Positions 1 through 10,420 are shown, counted from the stretch's first letter. The stretch is 64,000 bases of DNA from Vicugna pacos (GCF_048564905.1 NC_132992.1:89851001-89915000); one strand, 5' to 3'. Program-made: numbers and translations. The notes: generated by a model from the sequence alone, not told the origin.

Positions 1-520
1 TTGGTGATTTAGACATTGACACCTCAGGGGGTTGTTTTGCAACTTTCTATTATTTTTAAAGGTATGTATTTCTCTTACAGGGATTGAGAGGGAAAACATA
101 ACAGTTTTAACTGGAGTCTTTAATATTAAGGAAAATCAGGTTACTCACAAACTTTGCCACTTCCATGTTTAACTGCATTCTAAAATGAACACTTCATAAG
201 ACTGCAAGCACTTTTCTTTAATATTGGTTAAAATCTTTAAACAACTTCCTACTGTTCTGACGATAAAGTCCTTTCAAGACTGAACTCCTTCCTTCTGGCC
301 CCTAGAAGGGTCTGGAAGGTGCACCCCTCCATCTGTGGACACTTAAGCACTTCTCCCAATTCTCATCATTCTCATCTCCCAACCCCATGCTTTCTTCGTG
401 GTCCCATTCAAATGCCACCTCTTTGAGATCAGCTTATTTATCTCTTGCCATCTAAAAATCTCAATTCTACTTCAATCCTCCATACCTCAACTATCTCAAC
501 TGGAAAATATAGTTCTAGTT
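1..520. other. Unique non-coding DNA, no gene seen
   Basis: AT-leaning sequence with no sizeable reading frame. A weak resemblance to the internal part of an L2 LINE exists around 340-440, but it is too diverged to call. Confidence 0.4.
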
Positions 521-524
521 CATA

Positions 525-605
525 TCTCACTGGATTGTTGGTGTGAATGTAAAGCATGTTGATATGCATAAAGCACTTAGTACAATTATAGGCAGATAAT
601 AAGAC
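525..605 (+). repeat. MIR SINE fragment (3' part)
   Basis: The order of short blocks (ggattgttg, then cataaagcacttag, then a lost copy of the 'gtgcctggcacatag' block) follows the 3' half of MIR in sense orientation. MIR is an ancient tRNA-core SINE fixed before the placental radiation, so strong divergence is expected. Confidence 0.55.
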
Positions 606-639
606 CAACTGGAGTGTTAGATTTTAATAATAAGTAAGT

Positions 640-1025
640 AACAGAATGAAACAGTGCCATTTGCAGAAACATGGATGGACCTAGAGATTAGCACACTAAG
701 TGAAGTAAGTCAGGCAGAGAAAAACAAGTATCATATGATACCACTTATACCTGGAATCGAAAAAAAAAATGATACAAATGAACTTATTCACAAAACAGAA
801 ATAGACTCACAGACATAGAAGACAAACGTATGGTTTCCAAAAAGGAGTAGAGGAGGGGAGGGACAAATTAGCAGTTTAGGATTAACAGATACACACTACT
901 GCATATAAAATAGGTAAACAACAAGGACCTACTATATAGCACAAGGAACTGTATTTAATATCTTGTAATAATCTATAATGGAAAACAATCTGGAATTAAT
1001 TAGTTAATCAATAATAAATAAATAA
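640..1025 (+). mobile_element. L1 LINE 3' end, 5'-truncated
   Basis: The segment starts in the last part of ORF2 (a 'tttgcagaaacatggatgg' block) and runs through the 3' UTR, with the typical 'tagactcacagacatag', 'taaacaacaaggacctac' and 'tatagcacaaggaactg' blocks in the right order. It ends in an AATAAATAAATAAAT tail at about 1010-1026. It is a non-autonomous 5'-truncated copy. Other copies of the same 3' UTR type lie near 8.9, 11.0 and 53.8 kb, so this lineage inserted repeatedly here. Confidence 0.9.
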
Positions 1026-1029
1026 ATGT

Positions 1030-2330
1030 GCTAGCCCAGGGAATTTCAAATGGATGTGTTTTCCTCTCAGCACATGTATACACAAGAAGGAGTCAGCAAT
1101 CCTCGGTGTAAGTCCTGCTTTTGAACGTGGCTCCCAAGGTTACAGGGATGCTAGTAAGTAGCCTATATGTATACAGATGTGAAATGCTGTTACAACCACT
1201 GAGAGCAGTCACCACGGTGGGCATGGCAGTCCCATCACGGTGCTTCCTAGGACACACTTCTGCCCAATGAGAGATTGAAACCTTTTTCTAATTTGGACCC
1301 CAATCAACAAACAACTCTTCTCATCAACATGTGCGGATAAAAACCATACTGTTGTACTAACACATGAGCACTAGAGCTTCCTTTCATGGAGATCCCCCTT
1401 GGCAGGCAAGGTTGGTGTTCTAAAAGAAAGGAATAGGGCTCTCATTTTTCAGAGGAGGCAAAACCTTATTTTTGATCTATCATTAGTACCCAAAGTCCAG
1501 TGGGGTATGATACTTGCATGATAACTTCAGCAACGAAATGCATCAATACCCTGAAATCACAGAAGAAAGCAGACTCATTTACCAGCGTCAGCAGAGGCAG
1601 GAGACAGAGGTGGTGACTGTGACAGATGATTGTGTGATACACCTACAACAAAAAGTTTTGCAAAGTGTAGAAATGGCTGACTTGTGCATTGTGATTCTGA
1701 AACAACGTAGGGGCAGTGCCAACATAACATTAGAGCAGAGGCTGAAGGGAAGAGTAAGGGAGGGCAAGGAAGAAAGAGAAGAGATTTGAGAAGAGAGAAG
1801 TGAGAACTACCGTGAGGTCCATCAAACAGAGCACTGAATGCAGATCACTAACAAAAGCCTTGACGAGGAAGACCACACCTTGGAAGAGAAGTGGTATGTT
1901 CCTGAGTCAGTATTCATGGATATCACTGCACAGTATGTGTACTTCTCATCCCATCGGATATAAGCATGTCATGCATACTCCAAAGAAGACAATTAATGTC
2001 TCTTTATTTGGCCTCTACAGTGATCTCCAGAAGCCCCAATGGCAGAACCTTCATAGCCTCTGTTCATGCCTCTTGAACCATGTATTTAATTGTAGACTAA
2101 GGGTTGGTCTCCTGGGAGGTCAATCACTAGACTAATGATCTACCATCGCACATGAGAAGAGTCCGTATATGCCTTGTTTTTGCAATGAAATATATGAAAA
2201 AATAAATAAAATGCATCAGTATTTTATTAACCACCATTAAGATCTACTAGAATAGATCATATTATACTAGTAATAAAACGGATTATAACATTACTGCAAC
2301 AACAATAAAAAGAATTGCTTTCATACATTG
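1030..2330. other. Unique non-coding DNA, no gene seen
   Basis: No repeat family recognised. Two short open frames near 1514-1789 and 1800-2135 show no domain, are not followed by recognisable splice structure and are probably chance. Confidence 0.5.
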
Positions 2331-2581
2331 CCAGATTCCTCCACATTGGGCACTGTGATGGTGACCTTATAACCAACAAATAGGGGAAGTGTTTGTGCAG
2401 GATCATTCCCCTCATTCTGTCTGCTAGATGCCTTTTAGATACTCTTGATATTTGGAGAGGAATTTCTGGACTTCTAGTATGTTCTTTCCTGAAGTGGAGC
2501 CAGGATATTCACTTCCCCTGCCGCTGCTGCAACCAGGGCTCAAACTTGCCATCCATTCCTCCAGATATGCCCGCAGCATAC

Positions 2582-3051
2582 TGTGATGGTTCATTTTACA
2601 CATCTGTTTGATTGGCTCACAGGATGCCCAGATATTCATCTAAATATTTTTTCTGGGTGTGTCCATGAGGGTGTTTCCAGATGAAATTAGAATTTGAATC
2701 AGTGGACTCAGTAAAGCAGATCACCCTCCCCAGTATCTTTGGACATCATCCAATCTGTTCAATGTTGGAATAGAACAAAAAGACACAGGACGGAAGAATT
2801 CTGCCTTTTTCTGCCTGATTGCTTGAGCTGGGACATTGATCTTTTTTTGTCCTTGGTACTCCTGGATCTCAAACCTTCAGACGCACACTGAATTACACCT
2901 CCAGCTTTCCTGGGTCTCTAGCTTTCAGATAGAAGGTCATGGGGCTGCTCAGCCTCCATAATTGCATAAACCATTTTCCTAAAACAAATATCTTCCTATG
3001 CATACCATAGAATCTCTTGATTCAGTTTCCCTGGGGAACCCTGCTAACACA
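2582..3051 (+). repeat. LTR-like interspersed repeat, copy 1 (family unresolved)
   Basis: About 470 bp, beginning TGTGATGGTTCATTTTACAC and ending near CTGGGGAACCCTGCTAACACA. It matches a very common placental-mammal repeat of 0.45-0.5 kb with TG...CA ends that I recognise by sequence but cannot name securely. It is probably a solo LTR of the MaLR/ERVL kind. No coding part is present. A second, partly lost copy lies at 3850-4084. It is an old fossil. Confidence 0.65.
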
Positions 3052-3344
3052 GATGCTGAGATGGGAAGTGAGAGACACCCAGAAGGGATCATTATATCCA
3101 CTGCATTCTGCCAGCAAGGCTGCTGGCTGAGACGAGCCTTTCAGAGAAGACAGCTGTTCCAAGGATGGGTGTCATGGTGGCTTCACTAGCAAGTCTAGCA
3201 GGGCTGGGTTCCTGGCCACCATGCAGCACCACCATCAGCACCAGTAGCGACCTTGTCACATCAGGTCAATTCTGGAAACTTAATACGAAACCTGGTTCTG
3301 CAAACTTTCCAACTGTTCTGCGAGATACTCAATAGCCATTATAT

Positions 3345-3840
3345 ATGTATATATTTTTAATTGTGCCAAATACACATGACACATCATTTAAATTTATCAT
3401 TTTAACCATTTTTAAGCATTTTTAAATACTTAAGTGACACTAAGTACATAGATGTTGTTGTGCAACCATCACTACCATCCTTCTGCAGAACTATTTTCAT
3501 CCTGCAGAACTGAAACTCTGTCGCCATTAAACGCTAACTCCCCATTCTCCACTCCCCACATCCCCTGACAACCACCAGTCTACTTTCTATCTCTGAATTT
3601 GACTACTCCCGGCACAAGACGTCATATAAATGGAATCATACAGTATTTGTCTTTTTATGCCTGGCTTACCTCCCTTAGCATAATATCCTCAAGGTTCATC
3701 CATGTTGTAGCATGTGTCAGAATCTCCAAAAGGCAGAATAATATTCTGTTGTATAGATTTACCACATTTTTCTTATTCGTTCATCCACGGACTATATTTT
3801 ACCTTATTGTGTGTGTCCAATGTTCAAACCTATCATAGTG
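3345..3840 (-). mobile_element. Old L1 LINE 3' part, antisense
   Basis: Antisense blocks typical of old mammalian L1: 'gttgtgcaaccatcac', 'aatggaatcatacagtat', 'ttcatccatgttgtagcat' and 'ttcattcgttcatccacgg'-like sequence, in the order expected for 3' UTR followed by the last part of ORF2 read on the minus strand. The T-rich stretch at 3345-3360 would be the remnant of the A tail. Confidence 0.85.
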
Positions 3841-3849
3841 GAAAATGTT

Positions 3850-4084
3850 TGTGATGGTAAATTTTATGGTGAACTCTGAGCCCAAATATTTGGTCAAACA
3901 TTGTTCTGGATGTTCCCTTGGGGGTGATTTTGGATGACATTATGATTTACATCGGTAGACTATTAGTAGGCTAATATTAACTATAGATATATAATGTATA
4001 ATTATATATAATTATGATTCTATTTATTATTTGTAATAATGAATCTCGATTGCTTCTGTTTCTCTGGAGAACTCTAAGAGAACA
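3850..4084 (+). repeat. LTR-like interspersed repeat, copy 2, middle missing
   Basis: The 5' blocks (tgatggtaaattttatgg, atttggtcaaacattgttctgg, ggtagacta) and the 3' end (ttgcttctgtttctctggag) are the same repeat as 2582-3051. The middle is replaced by an AT-rich stretch at about 3975-4040. It lies in the same orientation as copy 1, with the antisense L1 between them. Confidence 0.6.
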
Positions 4085-4239
4085 TCCCAGCATGTGGTTG
4101 GGTCACACCACTTATGTAGAATATTAAGGTAAAGAACCAGCAAGGGGGAGGAATCAGAGGCAGATACCTGGAAGGATGTCTCCTTGCAGGGTGACGTTGC
4201 CAAGATTTTGGGAACTGTCCTCAAAAACTCTTGTCTTGG

Positions 4240-4692
4240 TGTGAGTTTGCTAGGGCTGCCATGACCAAGTCCCACAGACTGAGTGGCACAAACAAGAGAA
4301 ATCTGTTCTCACAGTTCTGGACGCCAGTTGTCTGAAATCAAGGTGTCCTCAGGGTTGCTGTCTTCTGAGAGCTGTGAGGGAGAGTCTTTCCCGTCTTTCT
4401 TCTAGCTGCTGGTGACATGCTGATGATCTTAAACTTCCTTCTGGAAATATCACCCTGATGTCTACTTCCATCTTCATGTGGTGGTCTCCCTGGATGTTTC
4501 CGTGCACCCAAATTCCTCCCTTTTATAAGAACACCAGTAGTATTGGATTTGAGCCCACCCCACTCTAGTGTGACCTCATCCTAACTTAACGAATCACAAC
4601 TACAATGACTCTACTTCCAAATAAGGTCACATTCTGATGCACTGAGGGTTACGGTTTCAGCATATGGACTTTAGGGGACACACCTCAACCAA
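4240..4692 (-). repeat. MaLR (MLT1-type) solo LTR, antisense
   Basis: Antisense MLT1-like order: 'gctagggctgccatgac', 'ttctcacagttctgga', 'gaaatcaaggtgtcc', 'ttataagaacaccag', 'ccaaataaggtcacattc', ending in a 'ggggacacacctcaacc' block. Length about 450 bp. It is a solo LTR with no internal viral region, of a family inserted before or around the placental radiation. Confidence 0.8.
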
Positions 4693-4929
4693 AAAGACCT
4701 TGATGAGTGCTTTTTTTCCCTGAGCACTTGACACTTAGCTACCTGAGCAAACTTACACCCATTTGTACTTAAGGTGTCTCCCCCCATACCTGTCAATTGC
4801 AGACAAGACCTCATCAATGCCCAGAAGTAACACAAGCCCCTTCCCTCCATTTCCTCTCCTGGCCTGGGGGTGAATACAGTGCTGCACATGCATTATTGAT
4901 AGACCCTAAGCTCGCCAAGCCTTCTGACT

Positions 4930-5008
4930 CTGTGTGTGTGTGTGTGCGCAAGTGTGTGTATGTGTGTGTACGTGTGTGTGTACGTGTGTGTGTGTGTGTG
5001 TGTGTGTG
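4930..5008. repeat. (TG)n microsatellite, imperfect
   Basis: About 79 bp of TG repeats broken by single CG, CA and TA steps, ending in a pure TG run. Long reading frames on both strands here are only the translation of this repeat. Confidence 0.97.
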
Positions 5009-5419
5009 CTGAGACCGAGAGGGAAAGGAGAAAGGCAGACAAAAGGCATGGGCATGGACAGCTCCTCTCCCTGCTCAGGGTTCTGCTTTCATTAAGAACA
5101 TGTTCTGCTTGTTTTCCAAGGACACCCTTGACAGTGGCTGTGAAGCAGTGGAGGGTGGAGGTGGCTTTGAACTCCAGTGAATACACACAAAATGAAATGC
5201 TCAAGTACTTGGTAATCTGCTTTCAAAGGCCAGTTCAGCGGTGTCCTTCACAGCCCCTCACCGGCCCTGCCTCACCTAGATGCAGCTTGGAGCCTCCTCG
5301 TCCTCAGATTTCTCTCTCGCTTCCCGCTGCCCTCCCACCCCCTTCTGACTCCCCTTAATACTCGCAGGTCCTCCTGGAAGACCCAGCCACTTACAGTTGT
5401 TCAGTGATTAAATATTTAT

Positions 5420-5700
5420 AATCAGGGCAATGAGTGAGGTGTTGAATAATAAATGCTAAGGTTGAAGAAGCCTTAGATAATTTCTGCAGATTTCTTCATC
5501 CATGGCCTCTTTGATTCGAAGGCACAAAAAAAAAAATCCTTTAATTAACTTTTTTTCGGGCGCAGCTGTGACAGCTGATAGGCTTTTATCGCTGTTTTGC
5601 TCGTGAGCCGCCGCCCGGCCGCCCCGCCGCAGGGCTCGCTCTGCCATCAGCCCCCACCCCCCAGACACGGAGACACCACGTGGTGAAGTGGATCTCCCCT
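5420..5700. promoter_or_regulatory. Candidate regulatory block with CpG-dense core
   Basis: Repeat-free block. It shows TTAATTAA (5541-5548), two CAGCTG E-boxes (5563-5568 and 5572-5577) with a TGACAGCTG overlap that also fits a MEIS/TGIF-like half site, a GATA core at 5577-5580 and TTTTATCG at 5584-5591. It then runs into the densest CpG cluster of the window (about 5601-5640, gagccgccgcccggccgcc type). These features suggest an enhancer or a small CpG island. No transcript or core promoter motif can be assigned. The function is inference. Confidence 0.35.
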
Positions 5701-5889
5701 TGTTTGCTTCGGAACACTCAGGGGGATGCATTTTTTGGAAAACTCAAATCTCTAGACCACAAATTCACTGTAACCATTCTTGGATGTGGAATAAAGTTGT
5801 TGAGGCTTACTGACAGCAGAAATGGATCTTCCTTTTCCTGGACCCACATCAAGCAGTTACTCTTAAGATTTTAAGAATGACCACATTTA

Positions 5890-5986
5890 GGGGGGTGGGC
5901 AGAGCTCAGTGGTAGAGCATGGGACTAGCATGCACGAGGTTCTGGGTTCAAGCCCCATAACTCCATTTACAGAAAATTTAGAGGAA
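5890..5986 (+). mobile_element. Camelid tRNA-derived SINE (VIC type), short copy
   Basis: Contains an A-box-like 'agctcagtggtagagcat' and a B-box-like 'ggttctgggttcaagcc', as in tRNA-derived SINEs. It is flanked by a 17 bp target-site duplication, AAGAATGACCACATTTA at 5873-5889 and AAGAAGGACCACATTTA at 5987-6003 (16 of 17 identical), so both ends are defined. The body is only about 97 bp with an A-rich end. This SINE type is, to my knowledge, restricted to camelids, which is the main evidence for the source organism. Confidence 0.88.
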
Positions 5987-6003
5987 AAGAAGGACCACAT
6001 TTA

Positions 6004-6140
6004 ATTCTCACCACAACTCTACATGGAAGCTACTGGTATTATTCTGAGTCTGTAGTTGAAGAAGCCGAGTCCTAAAGGGTTTAGGACATTTGTTCAAGGC
6101 ACAGAGCTGGGAGATGCTGGATCTCAGATTAGGGCAGGCC
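6004..6140 (-). repeat. MIR SINE fragment, antisense
   Basis: Blocks in MIR antisense order: 'ctcaccacaactctacat', 'gaagccgagtcctaaag' (from 'gaaactgaggcacagag') and 'gcacagagctgggag', ending at 'atctcagatt'. The VIC-type SINE inserted at or next to its left edge. Confidence 0.65.
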
Positions 6141-6600
6141 CCATTTCAGAGTAGAGGAACAAAGAGATGGATCAGAAACCGTCTTTGCTCTGGGGAAAAG
6201 TTCAGAGCCAGAGGGGAGATTTGTGTGAGCACACAGCGAAGAGTGAACCCCCACGAGGAAGGTAAATGAAAGAAAAACATCTGGACAAAAGGACAAGTGG
6301 CCAGCTCCGTGTGGGTGGGTCTGGGGAGCTTCACAGAAAAGACACATGACATGAAACTAAAACACTGGGTGGAAGTTTGCCGGAGGATGAGCTTGGGAAC
6401 TGACTGACTCTTACATCTTTTGAGTGGTTGCAAACTGTCCACTTGAAATCCTTTCAGAGGGAACATGGTAAAGAGTCTTGTGGTCAAACCATCTTTCCTA
6501 TTTGGATCAACATTCGAGTACTGGATTCAAAAAGCACAGATTCTGGTGGCATCTGAAGATAGTTTGCACGTGTTCATTGTGACCAGTAGAAAACTTTTAT
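6140..6600. other. Unique non-coding DNA, no gene seen
   Basis: No repeat recognised. Minus-strand frames of 72 and 113 codons overlap here in different phases and show no domain. Confidence 0.4.
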
Positions 6601-6604
6601 TATT

Positions 6605-6951
6605 TGCAGTAGACTGACTGTGTCCCACACAAAGGTCATATGTTGAATCCTAATCCCTGGTGTGACAGGATTAGGAGGTGAGGACTTTGAGAGATGATTA
6701 GGCCGTGAGGCCAGAGCTCTCATGAAGAGAGCTTCATAAGACAGACCCCTGAGAACTCCCTTGGCCCCTCCATGGGAGGACACAGTGAAAAGATGGCAGT
6801 CTGCAAGCCAGAAAGTGGGTCCCCACCAGACATGGAATTTCTGGGCAGCTTGATCTTAGATTTCCAGCCTCCAGAACAGTGAGAAATAAATTTCTGTTGT
6901 TTATAAGCCACTCAGTCTGTGCTATTTTGTTCTAGCAAAGGAGCTAAGACA
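6605..6951 (+). repeat. MaLR (MLT1-type) solo LTR
   Basis: Sense MLT1-like order: 'gactgtgtccc', 'catatgttgaatcctaatcc', 'attaggaggtgaggac', 'gaggacacagtgaaaagatgg', 'cagcctccagaacagtgag', 'ttgtttataagccac'. It is 347 bp with TG...CA ends. The flanking five bases TTATT (6600-6604) and TTACT (6952-6956) differ at one position, as expected for an old 5 bp target duplication. No internal viral region is present. Confidence 0.88.
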
Positions 6952-6959
6952 TTACTCAA

Positions 6960-7545
6960 TCTCTATGGTGATAGTATCAGAAATTATCCAAATTTTGTTT
7001 TTTGAAATGAGGGGCATTCTCCCAACAGAAAAGAATACTGGGGGAAAAAATCCGTCTCTTCTCTAACGCAAAAGGACATTTACACTCATAACTAGAGTCA
7101 AAGCCTTAGGTACACATAGTTTTATGTCTGCTTTTCTGTTTATTCTGATTTAAAATAAGCTATTTTTTCACAGCAGGAAACAGTCGAAGAGAGCCAGGTT
7201 TCACCATGTTTGTAAATGGGTCCATAACCTACCAGATGCCATGTTCTGTCAAGTTTTCAACAATCTCATGCTTTTCTTTTCTCTCATCTCCCTTCAGGGA
7301 CATTGGCACATCTTTTGGGAAGCCGAGATGTTATCCTGGGTGATTGATGGGGGAGGGGAGAGCCTACCAGGACACAGACTGCCAAATCCTCAACATTTTC
7401 TTTATTGTTTGGAACTAGGAAGTTATTCCTTCTGGCCTTAAGAAACTTCTTTTCTGGCTCCCTGAATGCAGAACACTGAAGGGTTATATTCTTGAATGCC
7501 TTCGATGATTTTCTAAGTAGAGGGGGATCATAAATTCACATGCAA
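6960..7545. other. Unique non-coding DNA, no gene seen
   Basis: AT-rich, no recognised repeat, no convincing coding frame. Confidence 0.4.
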
Positions 7546-7549
7546 ATCC

Positions 7550-7700
7550 TATTTATCCAGTGCTTCTCCAGGCAAAGTACTTTCTCAGAAGTGCTTTATC
7601 CATTATAGCAATTTCTCCACAAAATTTTATAGGTGAGAAATCTAGATCTCAGAAAAAGCTCAGCGACAAGCCCAAAGTCACAAAGATGGAAATTTAACCT
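7550..7700 (-). repeat. MIR SINE fragment, antisense
   Basis: Follows MIR antisense order: 'agtgctttatccattatag', 'ataggtgagaaatctagatctcagaaa', 'gacaagcccaaagtcac'. Highly diverged. Confidence 0.65.
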
Positions 7701-7839
7701 TAAGCTCCTAAAACCAAATCTCTTACTGATTCTAACTAACGTCCTCCTTATGCCAATAATGTTTCTAGGTAAATATAAAATATAATAGTGTCAGTGAGAA
7801 CTTGGACATGCTTCTTTGTAAGAGTCAAAGTATGGAAAG

Positions 7840-7952
7840 TCTTATTTCTCTAGAAAAGTATTTTCCTAAGCTTATCTCTGTAGAGCATCAGTTTTGTTAT
7901 AAATTTGTGAGAAAAAAAAAGTGTTCTCTCAAACAAGTTTGGGAGACGCTGG
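7840..7952. repeat. Possible hAT transposon terminal remnant
   Basis: The stretch ends 'aacaagtttgggagacgctg', whose complement reads CAGCGTCTCCCAAACTTG, similar to the terminal inverted repeats of non-autonomous hAT-Charlie elements. I could not find a matching left end, so this is weak. Confidence 0.3.
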
Positions 7953-8269
7953 CTTAAACAAAGTCAAGGCAATGTCTTTGCTGTTGGCATTCAGAAGGCT
8001 TTTAATATACCGTTGAGCACTGTGGATTTCCAGGTTCTTTTTCCAAGTAAAATTTGTTTAACGAATGCATATTATGTGCAGGGCAGTGATTGGGGTCCCT
8101 GCAGCTGCAGTGGGCGGAGGGCTCCACCCCAGACAAGTCTGTATCGGATCAGAGCAATGCTCAGCAAGTAAGTAGCACGTCAGTTCTCCTCCAGTTGCTG
8201 TTCTAACTGCCTTTTACTTCTCCCCTGGTGAGTATCTACCCCAGAACTTCCATAGGCTCTTGGATGAAT

Positions 8270-8370
8270 CCTTCCCCCCTCCCCCTCCCCTTCCCCTTCC
8301 CCTTAGCCCTCCCCTCCCCTTCCCCCTCCCCCTCCCCTCCCCTTCTTCTCCTCCTTCTCCTTTTTCTATT
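8270..8370. repeat. C/T-rich tract, G-quadruplex prone on the minus strand
   Basis: About 100 bp of almost pure pyrimidine built from CCCCTT, CCCTCC and CCTTCT units. On the minus strand it gives more than ten runs of three or more G spaced by one to four bases, which is a strong G-quadruplex or triplex (H-DNA) pattern. Confidence 0.9.
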
Positions 8371-8539
8371 ATTTTACAGTTACTGAGACTTTTAACCTCT
8401 TTGAGGCCACATGACTACTTACACCTATTCAGCTCCCAATTACCTATCACAGGAGCTTACAGAGTAGACTGTGTATTAAATTTATTTGATGGAACTTTAG
8501 CAATTAAGACTGCAGTTTTAAATACTATAATGTTGCCGC

Positions 8540-8660
8540 TCGCTAGCTACATCAGGCACATTATTTAATTTCTGAGTCTAATTTCCACCTCTGTAAAATG
8601 TGGGTAAAACATACATTTAATAGGGCTATTGGGAGTGCCTAGTAGGTGCCTGGTAGGCAG
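8540..8660 (+). repeat. MIR SINE fragment
   Basis: MIR sense order: 'ttatttaatttctgagtcta', 'cacctctgtaaaatgtggg', 'aatagggctattggg', then 'gtgcctagtaggtgcctgg'. Diverged but colinear. Confidence 0.65.
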
Positions 8661-8699
8661 GAAGGGAAGGTTGCCTTAATGAGGCCGCCTTGAACTTCC

Positions 8700-8926
8700 T
8701 GCTCAAAATTGCAATCCTCTTCATCCCCCATCCCTAGCACTTCCAAACCCCCAATGCTGCTCTATTTTTCATTGCAATTCTTGTAACCCTGTAACATCCT
8801 GTATGAGTTACTTCATTACTATGTCTGTTCTTTGTTGTCTGTCTCCCCCATTAGCACATTAGCTCCAAGAGGCAGGGAACTCCGTTTTGTTCATTGATGT
8901 GTCCCATGGATCAAGACAAGAGCCGG
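8700..8926 (+). repeat. L2 LINE 3' fragment
   Basis: The 3' part carries 'attagctccaagaggcagg' and 'tgttcattgatgtgtccca' blocks, typical of the L2 3' end in sense orientation. It is cut at its right side by the L1 insertion that begins at 8927. Confidence 0.65.
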
Positions 8927-9247
8927 TTTTGTAAATAAATTTGTTTGTATCATTTTTGTCACAGATATTGAAAATAAAATTATGGTTACCAAAGGGGTAG
9001 ATGGTGGGAAGGGTATAAATTAGGAGTTCAGGATAAACAAATGCATACTACTATACATAAAACAGATAAATAACAAGGATCTACTGTACAGAATGGGAAA
9101 TTACATTCTGTATCTTGTAACAACCTATCATGGAAAAGAATCTGGAAAAGAATATATATGTGTGTGTGTATAACTGAATTACTTTGCTGTACACCCGAAA
9201 CTAACACAACACTGTAAATCAACTCTACTTCAATTAAAAAAAAAAAA
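8927..9247 (+). mobile_element. L1 3'-end insertion with 5' inversion (twin-primed)
   Basis: The body 8958-9247 is an L1 3' UTR in sense orientation, ending in an A tail. The first 31 bases (8927-8957) are the inverted form of the L1 block that should lie just upstream. Read on the other strand they give 'aaaatgatacaaac...' followed by 'ttatttacaaaa'. The insert is flanked by AAGACAAGAGCCGG (8913-8926) and AAGACAAGAACTGG (9248-9261), 12 of 14 identical. This is the structure expected from twin priming during target-primed reverse transcription. Confidence 0.82.
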
Positions 9248-9261
9248 AAGACAAGAACTGG

Positions 9262-10140
9262 GCATGTAGGAGTTGTGGAATTAGCCTGTGCAAAGAGTGA
9301 CTGTTCATCAAACAAGGAGTGAGCAGTTACCTCCCAGAGACGTCATGCTGCACATCCAGGCTGAGTAAGCAAATCCCAGAGAAGAGCAGAGCGGTGAGGA
9401 GATACTTCCAAGGCTCCAGAGCTTCCCACAGTTAGAACGGACAGTACTCACCTGTCCCTCTACTTAAAGGTAGATGCTCTTGCGCTTGCATTAAGAATCA
9501 GAAAGAAAGGCTACAAATGTGCCCGTCTATCGAGTGAGTCACCACCGAGGTCTTGGACTTTAAAAGCCATATACGCCTTGCTGTCCTGAGTGCTGATGAA
9601 AATGGTGACATAAGCAGACGTGGGAGAGAAGAGTGAAGGCGGACGGCACAAGAGACCCCCGCACCCGGGATCAGCGGGAAATGCGTTAAAAGCTGCACCA
9701 GGTTGCCTCTGCTGACGGCTGCACACTCCCTTTTATCCGGGGCTCTTTTCACACAGGCTTTTGGTATCTGGCTGAGTTCATTAACCTGTAGGTGACAGCA
9801 AACCCAAGACATCGCACATGCAAAATCAATACCCAGGTCACAGCTCTAGCTTGCTGGGGAAGAGCCGTTCTTTTCAAGCACGGTTTGCCAGCTACCCAGT
9901 AGTCTTTCTAAAGCCTTGCTCTTGCCCTTGGATGCCCAGAGCAATGGCGCACACTCCTCATTCACAGCGAGTGGGGCAGGGCTCTGTGTGGCCAAAAGTC
10001 TCTGTTTTATCCTCTTCCCAACAAGGGAAAGAGAGCAACTGCTAAGCCGTCGAAGGCTGCAGAGCTTTATCACCCGTCGCCAACGCTTGCTGATAGTTCA
10101 GGGCATCCTGCCCCTAACAAAGGCCCCTACGGAGCGTTAA
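9262..10140. promoter_or_regulatory. Repeat-free block, candidate regulatory region
   Basis: The stretch has no recognised repeat, has more CpG than its surroundings (for example cccgtcgccaacgcttgc near 10073) and has frames on both strands without domains. Its low repeat content next to repeat-rich flanks suggests constraint, but conservation cannot be judged from one genome. Confidence 0.25.
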
Positions 10141-10189
10141 GGAGGAAGCCCGGGAAGGTACAATGTGTGCAGGGCAGGCGCCGGCACCA

Positions 10190-10420
10190 GGTAAAGATGA
10201 CAAATGCCTCTCTGGGAGATTAATCCTTCCTGGAGTCCACTGTTAAAGCAATAAAAGGTTTATGATTCATTTCTTCCTTGATAATGGAGGAGACAATTAG
10301 TCATTACTGGATTTATGGTATTTGTTGTGTTAACTCAACCAATAAAGTATCCAGCAAAATTGTGCTTTACAGTGCCCTTGTAGAATAATGTGATGGGCGC
10401 TTTCAAAACAGAAAACAGCA
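10190..10420. promoter_or_regulatory. Candidate enhancer-like block with homeobox-type cores
   Basis: AT-rich repeat-free block with 'gagacaattagtcattac' (ATTAG and ATTAC cores), 'gagattaatcc' (a bicoid/OTX-like TAATCC), 'aataaaaggtttatgattc' and 'ctcaaccaataaag' (a CCAAT box). Such clustering is common in conserved non-coding elements near developmental genes. Assignment is inference only. Confidence 0.3.

Noticed and set aside
55-90. Tiny intron (GTATGT donor and TCTCTTACAG acceptor about 20 bases apart)
   Set aside because: Far below the minimum mammalian intron length; chance motifs.
4893-5358. Cys/Val- and His/Thr-rich open frames
   Set aside because: Direct translation of the (TG)n microsatellite.
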